In this document: positions 7,061 to 9,727 of the stretch, in pieces
Position numbering within the stretch: position 1 is the stretch's first letter
How the letters are laid out: every line of letters starts with the position of its first letter
Assembly (NCBI GenBank): GCA_023411225.1
Contig: JAEYPA010000099.1
Coordinates: forward strand, 1-9,727
Source: Bacillota bacterium
GTDB taxonomy: Bacteria > Bacillota > Clostridia > Lachnospirales > Lachnospiraceae
Length of the DNA: 9,727 bases
Reading direction: 5' to 3'
The notes under the pieces: model-generated
Told to the model about the DNA's origin: nothing
The model's input: the letters and a program-made list of their open reading frames with translations, nothing else
Database searches by the model: none
Program-made: the position numbers and the translations under genes

Positions 7061-7102
7061 TGGCTGAATTGTGTCAAGTTTGTGCACACTTCAGCTATTT
7101 TT
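7061..7102 (+). terminator. Rho-independent terminator of the tilS-hpt-ftsH operon
   Basis: TGGCTGAA (7061-7068) pairs with TTCAGCTA (7090-7097) with one G-T pair. After a two-base bulge GTGT (7071-7074) pairs with ACAC (7086-7089). Five T follow at 7098-7102. On the other strand the same stem is followed by TGATTTTTG, so it may work in both directions. It lies about 90 bp after the ftsH stop. Confidence 0.75.
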
Positions 7103-7104
7103 GT

Positions 7105-7113
7105 TGGTATACT
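7105..7113 (+). promoter_or_regulatory. Possible extended -10 promoter of the intergenic RNA
   Basis: TGG followed by TATACT (7108-7113) forms an extended -10 element with five of six consensus bases in the hexamer. No good -35 is visible at the normal spacing, where terminator sequence lies. The predicted start is near 7119, exactly where the first hairpin of the candidate RNA begins. Confidence 0.35.
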
Positions 7114-7117
7114 ATAG

Positions 7118-7217
7118 ATGTAAACCCCAATACATTATATTAGTTTTTGCTACACCCCATAAGTAACAAAAATTTCTTCTCCAAAAAGGACAGCTAGTCG
7201 GAAGCTGTCCTTTTTAC
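7118..7217 (+). ncRNA. Candidate small RNA with two C-rich hairpin loops and intrinsic terminator
   Basis: Three consecutive helices fill this ORF-free stretch. Hairpin 1 is ATGTA (7118-7122) / TACAT (7131-7135) with loop AACCCCAA. Hairpin 2 is TTTTTG (7144-7149) plus TAC (7151-7153) pairing with GTA (7163-7165) plus CAAAAA (7167-7172), with one internal mismatch and loop ACCCCATAA. Hairpin 3 is the terminator at 7183-7217. ACCCCA thus appears in two apical loops exactly 30 nt apart. C-rich loops that pair with GGGG/GGAGG ribosome sites are a known feature of Firmicute regulatory RNAs (for example RsaE/RoxS and FsrA), so a trans-acting mRNA repressor is a reasonable inference. No Rfam family is recognised. 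Alternatives are a leader or tail fragment of ftsH or GH13 mRNA, or a minus-strand RNA with GGGG loops. Confidence 0.4.
7183..7217 (+). terminator. Strong, symmetric Rho-independent terminator
   Basis: GGACAGCT (7188-7195) pairs perfectly with AGCTGTCC (7203-7210) around loop AGTCGGA. A5 before and T5 after extend the stem to 13 bp and make it functional in both directions. It separates the ftsH operon and candidate small RNA from the GH13 promoter 33 bp further on. Confidence 0.88.
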
Positions 7218-7249
7218 TTATATGAGAATAATCGGAATATAATAAGACA

Positions 7250-7277
7250 TTGACAAATTTGATAACCACGATACAAT
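7250..7277 (+). promoter_or_regulatory. Sigma-A promoter of the GH13 gene
   Basis: TTGACA (7250-7255, perfect), 16 bp, TACAAT (7272-7277, five of six). The predicted start is near 7284, giving a leader of about 120 nt to the GTG at 7406. A second, weaker pair, TTGGTC (7294-7299), 16 bp, GATAAT (7316-7321), follows. I did not see a clear catabolite-control (cre) site near either. Confidence 0.65.
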
Positions 7278-7405
7278 AAGAAGGTGTTCTAAATTGGTCA
7301 TAATTTCACAAGGCTGATAATAAGTTCTTGATTTACATACAATAGAATAACATTAATTAACAAAAGGTGAAGTGAAAAGATATTCACTAGGTTGGGAGTG
7401 TAAAT

Positions 7406-9520
7406 GTGGATTTAAATAATAATTATTCGCAGATTTCAAAGAGGCAGATGCTTCGGATGTGTGTTGAAAGTACAAATTCGATTATTAACAGGAAAGCTTT
7501 ATTTAGTGACGGGACTGTATTATTTCGCAATCCAATGGAACCAGATTGTTATGAGGTAGTAACAATTCGGTTTAGGACGGCGCTCAATAATGTGGACTCG
7601 GTTTATTTGGTGTGCGATCAGAATCGATATATTATGAGAAAAGCTTATTCAGATCAACTGTTTGATTATTATGAGTATCCGTTACAGCTGTCAGATAAGA
7701 AGGTCACTTACTATTTTGAGGTGGTTGCAGGTCAGGGAAGATGCTTCTACAATCAGAAAGGTGCTGCGAGTGATCTCAGTCAAACATATGATTTTGTAAT
7801 CCATCCAGGTTTTAAGACGCCTGACTGGGCAAAGGGAGCAGTTTTCTATCAGATTTTTGTAGACCGGTTTTTTAATGGCGATACTAGTAACGATGTACTA
7901 ACTGGTGAGTACTGTTATATCGGAGAGCAAGTAGTAGGAGTCAATGAGTGGAGCAAATATCCAGCTACCATGGGGGTTCGGGAGTTTTATGGTGGAGATT
8001 TGATGGGAGTAATAAGGAAATTGGATTATCTTAAGAATCTTGGGGTCGATGTCATTTACCTCAATCCTATTTTCGTGTCTCCATCCAACCATAAGTATGA
8101 TATACAGGACTACGATTATGTTGACCCTCATTATGGTGTTATTGTAAAGGATGAGAGAGATTTATTAAAACCAGGAGATTTAAATAATCAGAATGCCACT
8201 AGGTATATTACCAGGGTGACAGATAAGGTTAATCTAGAAGCTAGCAATCAACTACTTATTCGACTGGTGGAAGAAGTGCATAATAGAGGCATGAGGATTA
8301 TTCTAGATGGGGTATTTAACCACTGTGGCTCCTTTAACAAATGGCTGGATCATGAGAGAATCTATGAGAACCAGCCTGGTTATGAAAAAGGTGCATATAT
8401 CGATGAAAAAAGTCCTTACCACAATTTCTTTCGCTATCGAGAGAATCAATGGCCATACAATGAGAAATACGACGGCTGGTGGGGACATGATACTCTACCT
8501 AAGCTTAATTATGAGGATTCAGCGAAGTTATATGAGTATATTATGAATGTTGGTGTCAAATGGGTCTCACCACCTTTTAACTGTGATGGTTGGAGATTAG
8601 ATGTGGCAGCAGATTTAGGTCATTCCAATGAGTTTAATCATCACTTCTGGAAGGATTTTCGCAGAAAGGTAAAGGAAGCTAATCCAGAGGCTATTATTCT
8701 GGCAGAGCATTACGGTGATCCTTTTTCTTGGCTACAGGGGGATGAATGGGACACCGTAATGAATTATGATGCTTTTATGGAACCTATTACCTGGTTTTTG
8801 ACTGGTGTTGAAAAACATAGTGATGAGTTTCGTTCTGATTTACTAGGGCATGCAGATATATTTTTTGAGACGATGCAACATTTCATGAGTAAATTTAACA
8901 CACAGTCTCTGTTAGTAGCGATGAACGAACTATCTAATCATGATCATTCCAGGTTTCTCACCCGCACAAATAGGAAGACTGGAAGAGTCAATACAATGGG
9001 ACCAGAGGCAGCAGAGCAGAACATTAATAAAGGTATTATGCGTATTGCAGTGGCAATGCAAATGACTTGGCCGGGAGCACCGACTGTGTACTATGGAGAT
9101 GAGGCTGGAGTTTGTGGTTGGACAGATCCAGATAACCGGCGTACTTATCCATGGGGACGAGAAGATACTGAACTGATTAGCCTTCATCGAGAGTTGATTC
9201 AAATTCATAAAAGCTATGAGGCTCTTAAGACAGGTTCTATCTTATTTTTGTGTGGCGGTGATCATTACATTAGTTATGGAAGATTTGATAAAAAGGATTG
9301 TTTTGTCATTGCACTGAACTGTGGTTCTGCTGAAAAGACTATTGAGATTCCTGTGTGGGAAATGGGAGTTTTAGATGATCATAGGTTGGTTCGTTTGATT
9401 ATGACCACAGAGCAGGGGTATGATTTATCTGCTAGTCTCTATTACGGAGAAAATGGAATTCTAAAGTTAACGTTACCAGCAATTTCATCTGTTATACTAA
9501 AGACAGCAGATATCATTTAA
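7406..9520 (+). CDS. Glycoside hydrolase family 13 (neopullulanase/cyclomaltodextrinase-like alpha-glucan hydrolase)
   Basis: Probable cytoplasmic enzyme cleaving alpha-glucosidic bonds of maltodextrin, cyclodextrin or pullulan fragments. Residues about 35-135 form a beta-sandwich N domain like CBM34, followed by the GH13 barrel from about 140 (GAVFYQIFVDRF). Conserved regions are DGVFNH (D301-H306), GWRLDVA with nucleophile D399, ILAEHYGD with acid/base E434, and SNHDHSR with transition-state aspartate D513; a C-terminal beta domain ends the 704 residues. No signal peptide is seen, so substrates are likely imported oligosaccharides. About 35 extra residues lie between DPHYG (240-244) and LVEEVHNRG (from about 284). 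The start is GTG with GGGAG at 7394-7398; an overlapping ATG at 7404 stops after three codons. The exact substrate and GH13 subfamily cannot be assigned by eye. Confidence 0.9.
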   Translation: MDLNNNYSQISKRQMLRMCVESTNSIINRKALFSDGTVLFRNPMEPDCYEVVTIRFRTALNNVDSVYLVCDQNRYIMRKAYSDQLFDYYEYPLQLSDKKVTYYFEVVAGQGRCFYNQKGAASDLSQTYDFVIHPGFKTPDWAKGAVFYQIFVDRFFNGDTSNDVLTGEYCYIGEQVVGVNEWSKYPATMGVREFYGGDLMGVIRKLDYLKNLGVDVIYLNPIFVSPSNHKYDIQDYDYVDPHYGVIVKDERDLLKPGDLNNQNATRYITRVTDKVNLEASNQLLIRLVEEVHNRGMRIILDGVFNHCGSFNKWLDHERIYENQPGYEKGAYIDEKSPYHNFFRYRENQWPYNEKYDGWWGHDTLPKLNYEDSAKLYEYIMNVGVKWVSPPFNCDGWRLDVAADLGHSNEFNHHFWKDFRRKVKEANPEAIILAEHYGDPFSWLQGDEWDTVMNYDAFMEPITWFLTGVEKHSDEFRSDLLGHADIFFETMQHFMSKFNTQSLLVAMNELSNHDHSRFLTRTNRKTGRVNTMGPEAAEQNINKGIMRIAVAMQMTWPGAPTVYYGDEAGVCGWTDPDNRRTYPWGREDTELISLHRELIQIHKSYEALKTGSILFLCGGDHYISYGRFDKKDCFVIALNCGSAEKTIEIPVWEMGVLDDHRLVRLIMTTEQGYDLSASLYYGENGILKLTLPAISSVILKTADII

Positions 9521-9556
9521 ATTGTTGGAATAAATATGAAAACTTAGAAAAAAGAC

Positions 9557-9584
9557 TTGCAATCTAAGGAAATTCTGTTATAAT
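9557..9584 (+). promoter_or_regulatory. Promoter of the tRNA-Tyr/tRNA-Leu operon
   Basis: TTGCAA (9557-9562), 16 bp, TATAAT (9579-9584) preceded by TG at 9576-9577, an extended -10. It ends 21 bp before tRNA-Tyr. The -35 sits in the loop of a 6-bp inverted repeat, CTTAGA (9543-9548) / TCTAAG (9563-9568). No terminator separates it from the GH13 stop, so GH13 transcripts may read into the tRNAs. Confidence 0.75.
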
Positions 9585-9605
9585 AATTTCTTGTCAGGAC
9601 AATGT

Positions 9606-9687
9606 GGATGGATTCCCGAGTGGCCAAAGGGGGCAGACTGTAAATCTGTTAGCAACGCTTTCGAAGGTTCGAATCCTTCTCCATCCA
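9606..9687 (+). tRNA. tRNA-Tyr (GUA)
   Basis: A complete class II tRNA. The acceptor GGATGGA (9606-9612) pairs with TCCATCC (9680-9686), with discriminator A9687. The anticodon stem/loop is GCAGA-CTGTAAA-TCTGT, giving anticodon GUA. A long variable arm (AGCAACGCTTTC region) and T arm GAAGG-TTCGAAT-CCTTC follow. CCA is not encoded. It is the first gene of a tRNA cluster, three bases before the next tRNA. Confidence 0.96.
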
Positions 9688-9690
9688 TAG

Positions 9691-9727
9691 GCCGGCGTGG
9701 CGGAACTGGCAGACGCACAGGACTTAA
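9691..9727 (+). tRNA. tRNA-Leu (UAA), 3' part beyond window
   Basis: Starts with acceptor GCCGGCG (9691-9697), TG, D stem GCGG..CGC with a leucine-type D loop, and anticodon stem CAGGA followed by CTTAA. The window ends on the last anticodon base, giving UAA. It lies three bases after tRNA-Tyr, so both are processed from one transcript. The downstream half is not visible. Confidence 0.85.

Noticed and set aside
7256..7280. Catabolite repression (cre) site near the GH13 promoter
   Set aside because: TGATAACCACGATACA was the best candidate seen; it does not fit the pseudo-palindromic cre consensus around a central CG well enough.
1..9727. CRISPR arrays, insertion sequences, phage genes or attachment sites
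   Set aside because: No regularly spaced repeats, transposase or integrase motifs, or target-site duplications were seen; the tRNA genes at both ends show no adjoining duplicated 3' ends.

Overview
The window looks like chromosomal DNA from a low-GC, endospore-forming Firmicute, most likely a clostridium of the Lachnospiraceae type. The evidence is a sporulation phosphatase gene (spoIIE) behind a Spo0A-style promoter, strong GGAGG ribosome sites, tRNA genes without encoded CCA, AT-rich intergenic DNA with U-tailed hairpins, and the gene order tRNA-Met / spoIIE / tilS / hpt / ftsH. I know a similar order from Bacillus subtilis and clostridia. The family-level placement is inference from sequence style, not a database match.

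Layout, all genes on the + strand. Positions 1-67 are the 3' part of an elongator tRNA-Met (CAU), followed by a terminator (100-144) and an overlapping 20-bp perfect inverted repeat (136-182). Positions 183-566 hold no convincing gene, only promoter-like sequence around 249-277. A promoter at 600-632 has an unusual 21-bp spacer and 0A-box-like sequences, and drives spoIIE (673-2970). The 209-bp gap after spoIIE holds a possible 33-codon small gene whose ribosome site can be sequestered by a long-range stem. Then come tilS (3180-4577), hpt (4579-5103, one base after tilS) and ftsH (5134-6972, TTG start), packed as an operon.

Positions 6973-7405 are a 433-bp gap with two terminator-like hairpins, then a compact candidate small RNA (about 7118-7217). 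It has an extended -10 box, two consecutive hairpins each showing an ACCCCA motif in the loop, and a strong intrinsic terminator. A sigma-A promoter (7250-7277) follows and drives a 704-residue cytoplasmic GH13 (alpha-amylase family) enzyme (7406-9520). The window ends with a strong promoter, a complete tRNA-Tyr (9606-9687) and the start of a tRNA-Leu (UAA).

How the genes fit together: SpoIIE activates sigma-F in the forespore. TilS makes lysidine on tRNA-Ile(CAU). Hpt salvages purines. FtsH is the membrane AAA+ protease, which supports sporulation in Bacillus. The GH13 enzyme is a metabolic gene with its own promoter, set between the conserved cluster and a tRNA operon. The core genes are ordinary. 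The parts most worth a second look are the C-rich-loop RNA candidate after ftsH, the small ORF and structure between spoIIE and tilS, and the conserved Spo0A-type promoter geometry.
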